Source: Acidimicrobiia bacterium (lineage in GTDB: Bacteria; Actinomycetota; Acidimicrobiia; Acidimicrobiales; AC-14). From it: a stretch of DNA of 64,000 nucleotides. A program made the translations under genes and the position numbers. The notes beneath the pieces are model-generated. The model did no database searches. It saw only the letters and a list, made by a program, of their open reading frames with translations, and was not told the origin of the DNA. Each line of letters opens with the position of its first letter. Positions within the stretch are counted from its first letter, which is position 1. This document shows, in pieces, positions 9,024 through 17,802 of the stretch. Where the stretch lies: contig JAHFUR010000005.1 in the NCBI GenBank assembly GCA_023264995.1, positions 62,001 to 126,000 of the forward strand. Reading direction: 5' to 3'.

Positions 9024-10469
9024 GTGCCCACATCGCCCAGCCACGCGACCACGGTCATCGCCGGCCGGTACCGCCTGGAAGGGCCGCTCGGCCGGGGTGG
9101 GATGGCCGAGGTCCGGGCGGGCACCGACCTGCGGCTCAAGCGCCCGGTGGCGGTGAAGCTCCTGCTCCCCGAGATGGCGGCGCGGGACGACATCCGCCGG
9201 CGGTTCGAAGCCGAGGCTCGGGCATCGGCGTCCTTCAATGACCCCCACGCCGTCGCCGTCTTCGACACGGGCGAGCACGAGGGCCAGCCGTACATCGTCA
9301 TGGAACGCCTGCCCGGCGAGACGCTGGCCGACCGGATCCGGGCCGGTCCCGCCGACCCGGCATGGCTGGCCCTGGTGGCCCGGGAGGTGCTGGGCGCGCT
9401 CGGCGCCGCCCACGCCGCCGGCCTGGTCCATCGCGACGTGAAGCCCGGCAACATCCTGATCACGGCCGACGACCACGCCAAGATCGCCGACTTCGGCATC
9501 GCCAAGAGCCTGGACGAAGCCCCGGGAACGGTGGATCTCACCGGGACGGGCCAGCTTCTCGGCACCCCGGCCTACTTGTCGCCGGACCGTCTCGAGGGCG
9601 GCCCGGCCACCGCCCAGTCCGACCTCTACGCCCTGGGTGTCGTACTGTACGAGGGGCTCACGGGCCGGTGCCCCTTCCCCGGCGACACGCCGCTGGCCAT
9701 CGCCCGGGCCGTGGTCGCCGGCCAGCACCAACCGCTCGACGAGGCCCGTCCCGGGCTCGACCCGGCGCTGGTGGCCGTCGTCGAGCGGGCTATGGCCGCC
9801 GACCCCGAAGAGCGGTACCCGTCGGCGGCAGCGATGGCGGCGGCGCTTGCCCCGGCCGCTCCGAGCACGGCGGGTGGCACTGGCGAGCCGACGCTGCTCA
9901 ACGCGCGTCTCGGCCCGGCCACCGAGATCCTCGATCGCCGCGACCTCACCATCGCCGCGCCGGTCCCCATGGCGGCCGCCCCCGGCACGTTGGCCCGGCC
10001 CCGGTTCCGCGCTCCGCTCGCCATCCTGCTCGGGATCATCCTGCTGGCCGCACTGATCGGTAGCTTCCGCAGCCGGTCGTCCGCCGACCGCACGGCCAAC
10101 CCTGCGGCGCAGAGCACCACGCCCACCACCACGCTTTCCCTGTCCGCCAAGCTGCGGGCCGCCGCCGGCCGGCTCGGCCCCGCCGACGGGGCACGGGCCG
10201 CCGACCTGGCGACCAGCCTCCGGTCGGTCGCCGACGCGGTCGACGCCGGCGGTGGCGGTGGCGGGGCCCAGGCCACCGGGGCCATGGCGGCCATCGGCGC
10301 CTGGCGCCTCACCGGCCAGCTCTCCGACGCCGCCGCGTCCTCCACGATCGACCTGCTCAGCCAGGTGCCGGGGGCCACCATCCTCGATGCCCCATTGGCG
10401 CCGACGAGACCGGTCCCGACGGCGCCGGCCACGACCAAGGCCAGGGGCAAGGCCAAAGGCAAGGACTGA
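9024..10469 (+). CDS. Membrane-anchored Ser/Thr protein kinase (PknB family)
   Basis: 481 residues from GTG 9024. Kinase domain about residues 14-270: glycine loop LGRGGMAEV, Lys in VAVKLL, catalytic loop HRDVKPGNI, DFG in KIADFGIAK, and activation-segment end GTPAYLSPDRLEG. One membrane segment (APLAILLGIILLAALIGSF) lies near residues 330-350. The outer part of about 130 residues is low-complexity, Ala/Gly rich and ends in a basic tail (KARGKAKGKD). There is no PASTA domain. Inferred to phosphorylate cytoplasmic targets in response to an unknown outer cue. No phosphatase gene is adjacent. Confidence 0.92.
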   Translation: MPTSPSHATTVIAGRYRLEGPLGRGGMAEVRAGTDLRLKRPVAVKLLLPEMAARDDIRRRFEAEARASASFNDPHAVAVFDTGEHEGQPYIVMERLPGETLADRIRAGPADPAWLALVAREVLGALGAAHAAGLVHRDVKPGNILITADDHAKIADFGIAKSLDEAPGTVDLTGTGQLLGTPAYLSPDRLEGGPATAQSDLYALGVVLYEGLTGRCPFPGDTPLAIARAVVAGQHQPLDEARPGLDPALVAVVERAMAADPEERYPSAAAMAAALAPAAPSTAGGTGEPTLLNARLGPATEILDRRDLTIAAPVPMAAAPGTLARPRFRAPLAILLGIILLAALIGSFRSRSSADRTANPAAQSTTPTTTLSLSAKLRAAAGRLGPADGARAADLATSLRSVADAVDAGGGGGGAQATGAMAAIGAWRLTGQLSDAAASSTIDLLSQVPGATILDAPLAPTRPVPTAPATTKARGKAKGKD

Positions 10470-10478
10470 GCGGGCGGC

Positions 10479-11894
10479 CTACTTCTCCTTGCGCACCAAC
10501 CAGCGCAGGCGCTTGGCCCCTTCGAAGGCCGCCTCGCCGGCCAGTTGGCCGATGCTCGTCGACAGGGTCGGGTACACGTGGATCAGGCTGGCCAGCTCGG
10601 CCAGCTTCTTGCCCTCGTTGATGCCCATGGCCAGCTCATGGATCATCTCGCCGGCCGCCGGGGCCAGGATGTGGGCCCCGACCAGCTTGCCCTTGGCCGT
10701 GACCACGATGATGGCCCCTTCCGAGGCCCCGTCGGCCCGCGCCCGGTCCGAGTGGGCCAGCTCCATCCGGTAGACCTCGACGTCCTCGCCGTGCTTCTGT
10801 TCGGCCTCGGCGACGGTCAGGCCGGCGTGAGCCAGCTCGGGGTCGGTGAACGTGCACCAGGGCACGAAATCGGTGACCTTGCCCTTGCCGGGGAAGAAGG
10901 CGTCCCGGACGGCCCGCACCGCCTCGTAGGCCGCCGAATGGGTGAAGAGGAAGCGCCCGGCCACGTCGCCGGCGGCGTAGATCGACGGCACGCTCGTCCG
11001 CATGCGCTCGTCGATCTCGATGCCCCGCCGGCCCACCTTGACCCCGACCTCCTCCAGCCCGAGACCCTCGACGTTGGGCCGGCGGCCCACCGCCACCAGC
11101 AGCTCCTCGGCCTCCCACCTGGCCGGTTCGCCGCCCTCGGCGCCGTAGACGATCTTGCGGCCGTCGGCGACGGCCACCCGCTCGGTGGCCACGTTCAGCC
11201 GCAGGTCGACCCCCTCGGCGCGCAGCATTGACGTGAGGGTGGCCACCAGGTCGGGCTCGTCGCGCGGGAGGATGCCCGGGCCCTTCTGGAGCACCGTCGT
11301 GCGGATGCCGAGGCGGGTGAAGGCCTGGGCCATCTCGATGGCGATGGGCCCACCGCCGATCATGACCATGCTCTTCGGGGCCCGCTCGATCTCGAACACG
11401 CTCTCGCTCGTCAGGAACCCGGCCTCCTTCAGGCCGTCGAGCGGCGGCGTGAGGGGGCGGCTGCCGGTGCAGACCAGGATGTAACGGGCCTCTAGGGTGC
11501 GGTCCTGGCCGACCAGCTCCACCGTGTTCGGGCCAGTGACCCGGGCCTGGCCGGCGATGATCTCCAGGCCCATGGCCCGGAAGCGCTCCGGGTCGTCGTC
11601 GGACGTGGCCAAGTCCTGCTGGATGGACCGGATCCGCTTCCAGACCAGCGAGGTGTCGATCTCGCCCGGGTCGACCGAAGGCAGGCCGTACCGGTCGGCC
11701 ACCTTCATGGTGTGGGCCGCCTTGGCCGAGGCCAGCAGGGCCTTGGACGGCACGCAGCCGGTCCACAGGCAGTCACCGCCCACCCGGCCCCGCTCGATGA
11801 CGGCCACCCGCAGGCCGATGGTGGCGGCGAACTCGGCGCCGACCATCCCCCCGGATCCCATCCCGATAATGACCAGGTCGTACCGGCTCGCCAT
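10479..11894 (-). CDS. FAD-dependent pyridine nucleotide-disulfide oxidoreductase (mercuric reductase/Lpd-like)
   Basis: 471 residues. N-terminal FAD motif GMGSGGMVGAEFA, redox-active pair GGDCLWTGCVPSKAL, NAD(P) motif IGGGPIAIEMAQ, second FAD motif YAAGDVAG, and a C-terminal dimerisation domain with HVYPTLSTS. The C-terminal His-Pro of dihydrolipoamide dehydrogenase is not in the usual HAHPTLSE form (here HVYPTLST), which points to the mercuric-reductase-like group of unknown substrate rather than a true Lpd. No mercury genes are nearby. Confidence 0.88.
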   Translation of the reverse strand: MASRYDLVIIGMGSGGMVGAEFAATIGLRVAVIERGRVGGDCLWTGCVPSKALLASAKAAHTMKVADRYGLPSVDPGEIDTSLVWKRIRSIQQDLATSDDDPERFRAMGLEIIAGQARVTGPNTVELVGQDRTLEARYILVCTGSRPLTPPLDGLKEAGFLTSESVFEIERAPKSMVMIGGGPIAIEMAQAFTRLGIRTTVLQKGPGILPRDEPDLVATLTSMLRAEGVDLRLNVATERVAVADGRKIVYGAEGGEPARWEAEELLVAVGRRPNVEGLGLEEVGVKVGRRGIEIDERMRTSVPSIYAAGDVAGRFLFTHSAAYEAVRAVRDAFFPGKGKVTDFVPWCTFTDPELAHAGLTVAEAEQKHGEDVEVYRMELAHSDRARADGASEGAIIVVTAKGKLVGAHILAPAAGEMIHELAMGINEGKKLAELASLIHVYPTLSTSIGQLAGEAAFEGAKRLRWLVRKEK

Positions 11895-11953
11895 GGCAGA
11901 GGCCCCCCTCCCTCGCAGACGGTTTCGGACCTTATCGCCGTAAGCTGCGAACC

Positions 11954-13192
11954 GTGCCCAACGGCCAGGACGCCACCGGCGTCGACGTCATCTTCGCCAT
12001 CGCTTTGGTCGGCACCCTGTTCATGCTGGCCCGGCGCTGGCGGGCGTTCTGGGACGCCGACCTCACCGGCGACGACCGGCGCCTGGCCACCCAGTGCGCG
12101 GTCTTCGTCGTCCCACCTGTGGTCGTGCTCCTCCACGAGCTCGGCCACGTGCTCGGGGCCCGGATGGTGGGCGGCACCGTCCTCGGCTTCCACTACGGGC
12201 TGGTCGAGGGCTCGGTCCGGGTCGCCGGGGGCCTGTCCGACGCCGCGTTCTGGTGGGTGGCCCTGTCGGGCAATGTGGTCGGGGCAGGGGTCGGGCTGGC
12301 CATGGGCGTCGCCGGCGCGCGTGGCGGCGGCCTGCCCCGAGCCCTCCGGCGGGTGCTGATCATGGGTGGGCTGCTGCAGGTGGCCTACCAGCTCGTCGTG
12401 TACCCGCTGCTCTCCCTCTCGGCCCGTTTCGGCGACTGGTTGGCCATCTACGACTTCGGGGCCACCCCGGTCCTCAGCACCGTCACCGCCATGGTCCACC
12501 TCGCCCTCCTCGTCGCCATCTGGCGCTGGTGGCGGGCGTCGGTGCGCCGGACGCTGTTCACGATCGACCACGGCCAGGGCGACGAAGTGGCCCGGCTCGA
12601 AGCGGCGACGGTGGCGACGCCACAGGACCCGCAGGCGGCCATGGAGCTGGCCGTCGTGTACGCCCGCAGCGGCGAGATGTCGCTGGCCCGCGAGACCCTC
12701 GACGCCGCGGCGAAGAACCCGGGCCTGACCGGGCCGGGCGCCGCCCGCCTCGACCTGGCCCGGGCCCGGCTGGCCATCATCGAGGACCGGTGGAGCCAGG
12801 CGTACGTGGCCGCCCAGGCCGGGCTGGCCCATCTCGCCCCCGACGACGCCGGCGAGGTCGCCCAGCGCCTGTGGGCCAACGTCGGCCTGGCCCTGGGGCT
12901 CCTCGGCCGGGCCGACCAGGCGTTGGAGGCGTTCGGCCACGTCCGGCCGCCGATCGCGGACGACCCGCGGGTCCTGTACGAGCGGGGCCGGTCCCGCATC
13001 GCCGTCGGCGACCGGGTCGGGGGCCACGCCGACCTCTACGGCGTCATCGACGCCCGCCCGGAGGGCGACCTCCTGCGCCAGTGGGCCGAGGCCCTGCTCG
13101 AAGGCCGGGAGCCGGCGCCGCCCGACGACAGCGACCGGCCCAACTACGCCCGGCGCACCAAGGCGCCGCCGGCGCCGATCGCCGGCGTCTGA
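11954..13192 (+). CDS. Membrane M50-like zinc protease domain fused to TPR repeats
   Basis: 412 residues, GTG start. Residues 1-190 contain several hydrophobic segments and HELGH at 61-65 (VVLLHELGHVLGARM), the zinc motif of site-2-protease-like M50 peptidases. Residues 200-370 are helical and repeat-like (MELAVVYARSGEMSLARETL; LWANVGLALGLLGRADQALEAF), typical of TPR motifs. The family's second metal ligand motif (NxxPxxxxDG) is not seen, so activity is uncertain. Likely a membrane protein with a cytoplasmic TPR scaffold. Convergent with the thioredoxin-like lipoprotein gene 3 bp away. Confidence 0.7.
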   Translation: MPNGQDATGVDVIFAIALVGTLFMLARRWRAFWDADLTGDDRRLATQCAVFVVPPVVVLLHELGHVLGARMVGGTVLGFHYGLVEGSVRVAGGLSDAAFWWVALSGNVVGAGVGLAMGVAGARGGGLPRALRRVLIMGGLLQVAYQLVVYPLLSLSARFGDWLAIYDFGATPVLSTVTAMVHLALLVAIWRWWRASVRRTLFTIDHGQGDEVARLEAATVATPQDPQAAMELAVVYARSGEMSLARETLDAAAKNPGLTGPGAARLDLARARLAIIEDRWSQAYVAAQAGLAHLAPDDAGEVAQRLWANVGLALGLLGRADQALEAFGHVRPPIADDPRVLYERGRSRIAVGDRVGGHADLYGVIDARPEGDLLRQWAEALLEGREPAPPDDSDRPNYARRTKAPPAPIAGV

Positions 13193-13195
13193 CCG

Positions 13196-14149
13196 TTACC
13201 GCGGCGCGATGACCGGCAGGGCCTTGATGATGGGCTCCAGCTCGCCACGGGTCACCACGTTGTCGAACCGGGCCGCCACCTTCCCGTCGGCGCCGATGAC
13301 GAACACCCACGGCTCCTGGAGCTCGTCGTTGCGGTACACCCAGTCGGCGGCGGACTTGTTGACGGTCATGGTCTGAAAGTCACGCCAGACCTCGACGTGC
13401 ACGAAATCGGCCCGGTTCGGGTACTGGTGGGCCAGCTCCTCGACCAGGTCGGTGATGGGGCCGCAGAACCGGCTGGTGCAGTAGACGGGGGTCGAGAAGA
13501 CCACGACTACCGGGCGCTTGGCGGCAAGGGAGGAGGCGATGGTCGTGCGGTGGAGGTCCGGGTCGGGGATGTCGCCGCTCCCCCCTCGGGAGTCGATGGC
13601 GGCTTTCGGGGTGTCGGGCGTGGTGAGGGTGAGGGACTCCGTCGCCAGCGCGGCGTCGCCCGGGCCGGGGACGGCATGGGTGGGGTTGACGGCGAACGCA
13701 CCCTTCCCGCGCTGGGCCTTCCCGTCGATCGTGGCCGTCACCTCGACCTCCCAGAACCCGGCCTTGTCGAAGCTGGTCTGGGCCCCGTACACCCCCCGGG
13801 TGTCCGATGAGCGCACGATCTGGGCGGCCGCCGGCGGCGGCGACGGGATGACCGACCCGAAGATGGGCAGGTAGGAGGCGGTGACCGCCGGCCCGAACGG
13901 CTGCTGGTTCACCCCTTCCTTGGTGCCGACGTAGGAGAACCGGAGGTCGACGGTGCCGTAGCCGATGAGCCGCTGGTCGTTGGTGATCAGCCCGACGATG
14001 AAGCGGGTCGGGGCACCGGTGGCCAGGTCGTAGCTGGCCACCTGGACGGCCAGGCCGCCCGCCTTCGACCCGGAGCCGCCCGAGCAGGCGACCAGGACAG
14101 CCAGCACGGCGCTAGCAGCGAGGAGGCGTCGGCAGCGCATGGGCTTCAT
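13196..14149 (-). CDS. Secreted thioredoxin-fold lipoprotein
   Basis: 317 residues from ATG 14149. Signal peptide ends in lipobox-like LVAC, giving lipidated Cys22. The C-terminal half has a thioredoxin-like core with a Cys pair in VYCTSRFCGP and PWVFVIGADGKVAARF, followed by the usual cis-Pro region. The middle part resembles an immunoglobulin-like domain (FWEVEVTATIDGK). Likely an extracytoplasmic redox or metal-handling protein. The start overlaps the stop of the upstream small lipoprotein gene by 4 bp (ATGA), which supports coupled translation and the chosen start. Confidence 0.78.
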   Translation of the reverse strand: MKPMRCRRLLAASAVLAVLVACSGGSGSKAGGLAVQVASYDLATGAPTRFIVGLITNDQRLIGYGTVDLRFSYVGTKEGVNQQPFGPAVTASYLPIFGSVIPSPPPAAAQIVRSSDTRGVYGAQTSFDKAGFWEVEVTATIDGKAQRGKGAFAVNPTHAVPGPGDAALATESLTLTTPDTPKAAIDSRGGSGDIPDPDLHRTTIASSLAAKRPVVVVFSTPVYCTSRFCGPITDLVEELAHQYPNRADFVHVEVWRDFQTMTVNKSAADWVYRNDELQEPWVFVIGADGKVAARFDNVVTRGELEPIIKALPVIAPR

Positions 14150-14541
14150 CTGACGCAGGCCGGCGCGGTGATGGCAAGTCGCCCCAGCGCGCTGCGGTAG
14201 ACGTCGGCCAGCGCCAGGAGGTCGCCAACCAGGCTCGGCGGTCCGCTGTCCAGCTCGGACTCGACCTTCTCCTTGGCCTGGAGGAGCACGGCGGCCTGGG
14301 CCCGGTCGACGCCCTCCACGCCTCGGGCCACGGTGTGCAGCGCCTCGTGGGCGCGGTCGAAGAAGAGGCGGCGGGCCGACGAGGGGTCGGCCGCCGCCTG
14401 GCACAGGGCGGCGTGGGCGTCGACCAGGCGGGCGACGGTCACCCGGTCACCGCCGACCGTCACCGTGCCCGCCCCCTTGGTCGACCCGCCGCAGGCCGTG
14501 GCCAGCACCAGCAGGGCCGGCAGGGCGACCCGCCTCAGCAC
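14146..14541 (-). CDS. Small putative lipoprotein
   Basis: 131 residues from GTG 14541. N-terminal hydrophobic segment (VALPALLVLATAC) ends in a Cys followed by GGS, as in a lipoprotein signal although the lipobox is loose. The rest is helical (ARLVDAHAALCQAAAD; FDRAHEALHTVARG) with two further Cys. No known function. The start overlaps the methyltransferase stop by 7 bp and the stop overlaps the thioredoxin-like gene by 4 bp, so the gene sits inside an operon. Confidence 0.65.
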   Translation of the reverse strand: MLRRVALPALLVLATACGGSTKGAGTVTVGGDRVTVARLVDAHAALCQAAADPSSARRLFFDRAHEALHTVARGVEGVDRAQAAVLLQAKEKVESELDSGPPSLVGDLLALADVYRSALGRLAITAPACVR

Positions 14542-15158
14542 CGGCGCAGCACCCGCAACGAGCCGGCGCCAGCGTCGGGAAGCGGCTCGAAGCGGCCCGA
14601 CTCGCCGGCCCGGCACCAGATCTCGTACGGCGGGCGCCCGCCAGCCGCGGGGTCCTCGAACACGTCGTGGATGGCCAGCAGGCCGCCCACGGCCACGAGG
14701 GGCGCCCAGGCCTCGTAGTCGGCGTGGGCCGGCTGGTGGCCGTGGCCACCGTCGATGAAGACCATGCCCAGCCGAGTTTGCCAGTGGCCGGCGACGACCG
14801 TCGACTCGCCGACGACGGCCACGACCGTTGCCTCCAGGCCGGCCGCCTCGATGGTGCGCCGGAACGCCGGCAGGGTGTCGACCCGCCCGGTCCCGGGGTC
14901 GACCAGGGCCGGGTCGTGGTGCTCCCACCCGGCCTGGTTCTCCTCCGACCCCCGGTGGTGGTCGACGCAGAACACCACGGTGCCGGCCCGCTCGGCGGCG
15001 TCGCCCAGGTAGACGGCCGACTTCCCGCACCACGACCCGATCTCCAGCAACGGGCCGGCGCCGGCCGCCTCGAGCGCGGCGGCGTGCAGGGCCAGGCCTT
15101 CGTCGTCGGGCATGAAGCCCGGCGCCTGGCGGGCGACCTCAAGCCGGTCGGCCCGCAC
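14535..15158 (-). CDS. Class I SAM-dependent methyltransferase (Methyltransf_24 type)
   Basis: 207 residues, GTG start (MRADRLEVARQAPGF). SAM-binding motif LLEIGSWCGKSAVYLG near residues 38-52, acidic residue in VVFCVDHHRGSEE, and IDGGHGHQPAHADYEAW, which is typical of the Methyltransf_24/CmcI-like group. Substrate unknown. The start is 4 bp after the cobT stop, and the gene is followed by two lipoprotein genes in the same operon. Confidence 0.82.
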   Translation of the reverse strand: MRADRLEVARQAPGFMPDDEGLALHAAALEAAGAGPLLEIGSWCGKSAVYLGDAAERAGTVVFCVDHHRGSEENQAGWEHHDPALVDPGTGRVDTLPAFRRTIEAAGLEATVVAVVGESTVVAGHWQTRLGMVFIDGGHGHQPAHADYEAWAPLVAVGGLLAIHDVFEDPAAGGRPPYEIWCRAGESGRFEPLPDAGAGSLRVLRRC

Positions 15159-15162
15159 CCCC

Positions 15163-16212
15163 TCAGCCCTTCTCGGTAACCCCGGCGCTGTCGAGGGTGG
15201 CCATCTCCCTCAGGATCTTGGCCGCCGCCTGGACCAGCGGCGCAGCCAGGACCGCACCCGTGCCCTCGCCCAGCCGCAAGCCGAGGTCGAGCAGTGGTTC
15301 CAGCCCGAGGTACTCGAGCGCGGCGGTGGCGCCGGGCTCGGTTGACCGGTGGCCGGCGACGCAGTAGTCGAGGCAGCCGGGCGCCAGCGCAGCGGCCGCC
15401 AGCAGCGCGGCCAGGGCGATGACACCGTCGACCACGACGGGCACCCGAGCCGCGGCGCCTCCCACGATGAACCCGGCCAGCGCGGCGATCTCGAGGCCGC
15501 CGACCGCAGCCAGCGTCTCCAGGGGGCCGGCGCCGGCGACGCCGGAGGCGGCGGCCTCGACGACGAGCCGCTTGCGCCGGAGCGTGACATCGTCGATGCC
15601 CGTCCCCCGCCCGGTCACCTCGGCCGCCGACCGGCCGGTGAAGGCGGCGATGAGGGCGGCCGACGCAGTGGTGTTGGCGATGCCCATGTCGCCGGTGACG
15701 AGGCCGCGGGCGCCGCCGGCCACCGCCTCTGCCGCCACGGCGGCGCCGACGTCGAGCGCCTGGGTGGCCTCGTCGACCGACATGGCCGGGCCGGTGGCCA
15801 GGTTGGCCGTCCCGTGGCGGACCTTGCGCACCAGCAGCCCGGGCGCTGGCGACAGGTCGGCGGCCACACCCACGTCGACCACCAGCACGTCGGCGCCGGC
15901 GTGGCGGGCCAGCACGTTCACGGCGGCGGCGCCGGCGGCGAACGCGGCCACCATCTGGGCGGTGACCTCCTGCGGCCAGGGCGTCACGGCCTCGGCGTGC
16001 ACGCCGTGGTCGCCGGCGAAGACCGCCACCAGCACCGGCTCGGGGACGGGCGGCGGGCACTCGCCGGCGATGCCGGCGAGGGCGATGCCGACCGTCTCCA
16101 GCCGGCCCAGCGCGCCCCGGGGCTTGGCCAGCCGGTCGTGCAGCTCGGCGGCCTCGGCCGCGGCGCCGGCGTCGGGCGGGGTGAGGCGGGCGACCGCGTC
16201 GGCGAAGCTCAC
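15163..16212 (-). CDS. cobT: Nicotinate-nucleotide--dimethylbenzimidazole phosphoribosyltransferase
   Basis: 349 residues from GTG 16212. Makes alpha-ribazole phosphate for the lower ligand of cobalamin. Family blocks seen: KPRGALGRLE near the start, FAGDHGVHAEAVTPWPQEVT, GDMGIANTT, GRGTGIDD, and the C-terminal YCVAGHRSTEPGA with the catalytic Glu expected in the EYLGLEPLLDLGLRLGEGTG region. No other cobalamin gene is in the window, but a B12-type radical SAM enzyme is encoded at 57.9 kb. The start overlaps the GtrA gene end by 4 bp. Confidence 0.93.
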   Translation of the reverse strand: MSFADAVARLTPPDAGAAAEAAELHDRLAKPRGALGRLETVGIALAGIAGECPPPVPEPVLVAVFAGDHGVHAEAVTPWPQEVTAQMVAAFAAGAAAVNVLARHAGADVLVVDVGVAADLSPAPGLLVRKVRHGTANLATGPAMSVDEATQALDVGAAVAAEAVAGGARGLVTGDMGIANTTASAALIAAFTGRSAAEVTGRGTGIDDVTLRRKRLVVEAAASGVAGAGPLETLAAVGGLEIAALAGFIVGGAAARVPVVVDGVIALAALLAAAALAPGCLDYCVAGHRSTEPGATAALEYLGLEPLLDLGLRLGEGTGAVLAAPLVQAAAKILREMATLDSAGVTEKG

Positions 16213-16688
16213 CCTCCCGCCGGCACGGTCGGCTCGGGCTGGTGGGCGAACATCAGGCGGTTGAAGATGAAGAACTTGCCCACCCACAGGATCCCGAAGG
16301 ACCCGAGGGCGGCGCCGTTGACGATCAGGCGGGTGACCAGTTCCGACGTCGAGTGGCTGTGGGCGTAGGTCTCCGCGTAGTCGGCCGCCCACGTCGAGAA
16401 GATCAGGCCCAGGAGAGCCAGGCTCCAGAAGGGCACGATCTCCTTCATCAGGTGCGACTTGCCCGTCTTGCCCCAGGCCCACGCCCGGTTGAGGTAGTAC
16501 GACGGGACCGCCGAGACACAGACGGCGATGATGTTCGACGTCCGGGCCGACCAGAACGACTGGGCCACGAACAGGACGATCTGCGACACGATCACCGAGA
16601 CGACCGACACCAGGCTGTACCGGATCATCTTCCGCCCCGCCGGCGTGCGCGAGCGATCAAGCAGGGATCGGGGGGAGAGGGCCACCAC
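16209..16688 (-). CDS. GtrA-family membrane protein
   Basis: 159 residues from GTG 16688 (a second GTG follows at once). Four hydrophobic segments: SLVSVVSVIVSQIVLFVA, NIIAVCVSAVPSYYLNR, FWSLALLGLIFSTWA and LGSFGILWVGKFFIF. The pattern with YYLNRAWAWG and the terminal KFFIFNRLMF is that of GtrA/DPMS-like flippase partners, which help move polyprenyl-linked sugars across the membrane. First gene of the minus-strand run leading to cobT. Divergent from the AbiEi-like gene. Confidence 0.85.
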   Translation of the reverse strand: MVALSPRSLLDRSRTPAGRKMIRYSLVSVVSVIVSQIVLFVAQSFWSARTSNIIAVCVSAVPSYYLNRAWAWGKTGKSHLMKEIVPFWSLALLGLIFSTWAADYAETYAHSHSTSELVTRLIVNGAALGSFGILWVGKFFIFNRLMFAHQPEPTVPAGG

Positions 16689-16732
16689 GGTGATCGTATC
16701 GGCCGGTCGCGACCCCGACTCAAGCACCCAGC

Positions 16733-16780
16733 GATCTGGCTGCACTCACGTGTCTATTCGACCGTCAGTGCTGCCATATC
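16733..16780. repeat. 48-bp palindromic element, copy upstream of the AbiEi/DUF559 gene
   Basis: Arms gatctggctgca and tgctgccatatc match as an inverted repeat at 10 of 12 positions around a 24-nt centre. It aligns without gaps to the copy at 17726-17773 at 39 of 48 positions in the same orientation. It lies in the divergent intergenic region between the GtrA gene and the AbiEi/DUF559 gene and probably affects both promoters. Confidence 0.8.
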
Positions 16781-16806
16781 GATATATGTCACACCCTCCC
16801 GTCATC

Positions 16807-17727
16807 ATGTCCACCATGGAAACCATGCGCCGACTGGCCGAGCAGCACCACGGCCTCATCTCGCGCGAGCTGGCGCTCGCCTATGGCATGAACTCGAACC
16901 AGATTGGCGCTCGCCTCCGGCGGGGCACGTGGGAGCGGATGGCCCGAAACGTGTACCGGATCCCGGGGTCGGTGCCGACATGGGAACAACGAATGCTGGC
17001 TGCCGTATGGGCAACAGGCCGACATTCGGCCGCGTCGCGACGATCCGCAGCCGCGCTTTGGATGCTCCCGGGCTTCGGCAGGGGTCCGCTGGAAGTGACC
17101 CAAGCCCGCGGCCCGAGCTCCCGGTACCCGACGCTCGGGGTCCACGACTCACGCTTCCTGCCTCCTCACCAGATCCGGGTCGTCAACGCCATCCCGACGA
17201 CATGCCCGGAAAGGACCTTCCTCGACCTCTGCGGGCTTCTCCACCCGGCCCGCGCCGAGCGGGCGCTCGACAACGCCCTCGCCATGGGCCTCACCACCGT
17301 CAACCTGCTCGGCCTCATGCTGGCCGAGACCGGCGCACGAGGACGCCCCGGCACCGCCAACCTACGAGGGCTGCTCGCCGTGCGGACCGCCGACTACGTT
17401 CCGCCTGCGTGTGAGCTCGAAGCCCTCGTCGCCGGCGTCCTCGAGGGCGCCGGGCTCGCGGTGCCAGATCGGCAGGAATGGGTCGGGGGCACCAGGGCGC
17501 CGGCGGGCCGGGTCGACTTCGTGGACCGGGCGGCCCGGGTCGTGATCGAGGCCGACAGCCGGCGCTACCACTCGTCGTGGCTCGACGTGCAGGCCGACCA
17601 TCAGCGCGATCTTGTCCTCGCCGCGGCCGGCTGGCGGATTCTCAGAGTGAACTGGCACCAGCTCATCAAAGAACCCGAGCTGTTCATCGCCGCCGTCAAG
17701 GCCTACCGCCGGCAGGCCGCCGCCTGA
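16807..17727 (+). CDS. AbiEi-type HTH protein with C-terminal DUF559 (Vsr-like) domain
   Basis: 306 residues. The N-terminal 60 residues form the winged-helix domain of type IV toxin-antitoxin AbiEi antitoxins (RLAEQHHGLISRELALAYGM, RRGTWERMARNVYRI). The C-terminal 110 residues match the DUF559 restriction-like fold (GRVDFVDRAARVVIEADS, then WRILRVNWHQLIKEPE). No AbiEii-type nucleotidyltransferase is adjacent, so this is an orphan. Codon use is less extreme than in neighbours (more CGA, ATC-AAA, GAA). The stop codon TGA lies inside the downstream 48-bp element, and a related element lies just upstream; together these suggest transfer. Confidence 0.8.
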   Translation: MSTMETMRRLAEQHHGLISRELALAYGMNSNQIGARLRRGTWERMARNVYRIPGSVPTWEQRMLAAVWATGRHSAASRRSAAALWMLPGFGRGPLEVTQARGPSSRYPTLGVHDSRFLPPHQIRVVNAIPTTCPERTFLDLCGLLHPARAERALDNALAMGLTTVNLLGLMLAETGARGRPGTANLRGLLAVRTADYVPPACELEALVAGVLEGAGLAVPDRQEWVGGTRAPAGRVDFVDRAARVVIEADSRRYHSSWLDVQADHQRDLVLAAAGWRILRVNWHQLIKEPELFIAAVKAYRRQAAA

Positions 17728-17773
17728 TCTGGCTGCACTCACATGCCTATTGACCCGCCACTGCAGCCAGATC
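17726..17773. repeat. 48-bp palindromic element, copy overlapping the stop of the AbiEi/DUF559 gene
   Basis: Perfect 12-bp arms gatctggctgca and tgcagccagatc with a 24-nt centre. Direct-orientation partner of 16733-16780. The first two bases are the last two of the TGA stop of the preceding gene. The next gene (MoxR ATPase) starts 30 bp after the element. Confidence 0.82.
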
Positions 17774-17802
17774 GGCGGGGGGCGGCGGTAGCCTCGACCA
17801 CG

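Noticed and set aside
10479..11894. Mercuric reductase in a mercury resistance operon
   Set aside because: The redox motif fits the wider family, but no merR, merT or merP gene and no heavy-metal-associated domain is present.
16807..17727. Full type IV toxin-antitoxin pair
   Set aside because: No AbiEii-type nucleotidyltransferase toxin is adjacent; the gene is an orphan with a DUF559 domain.
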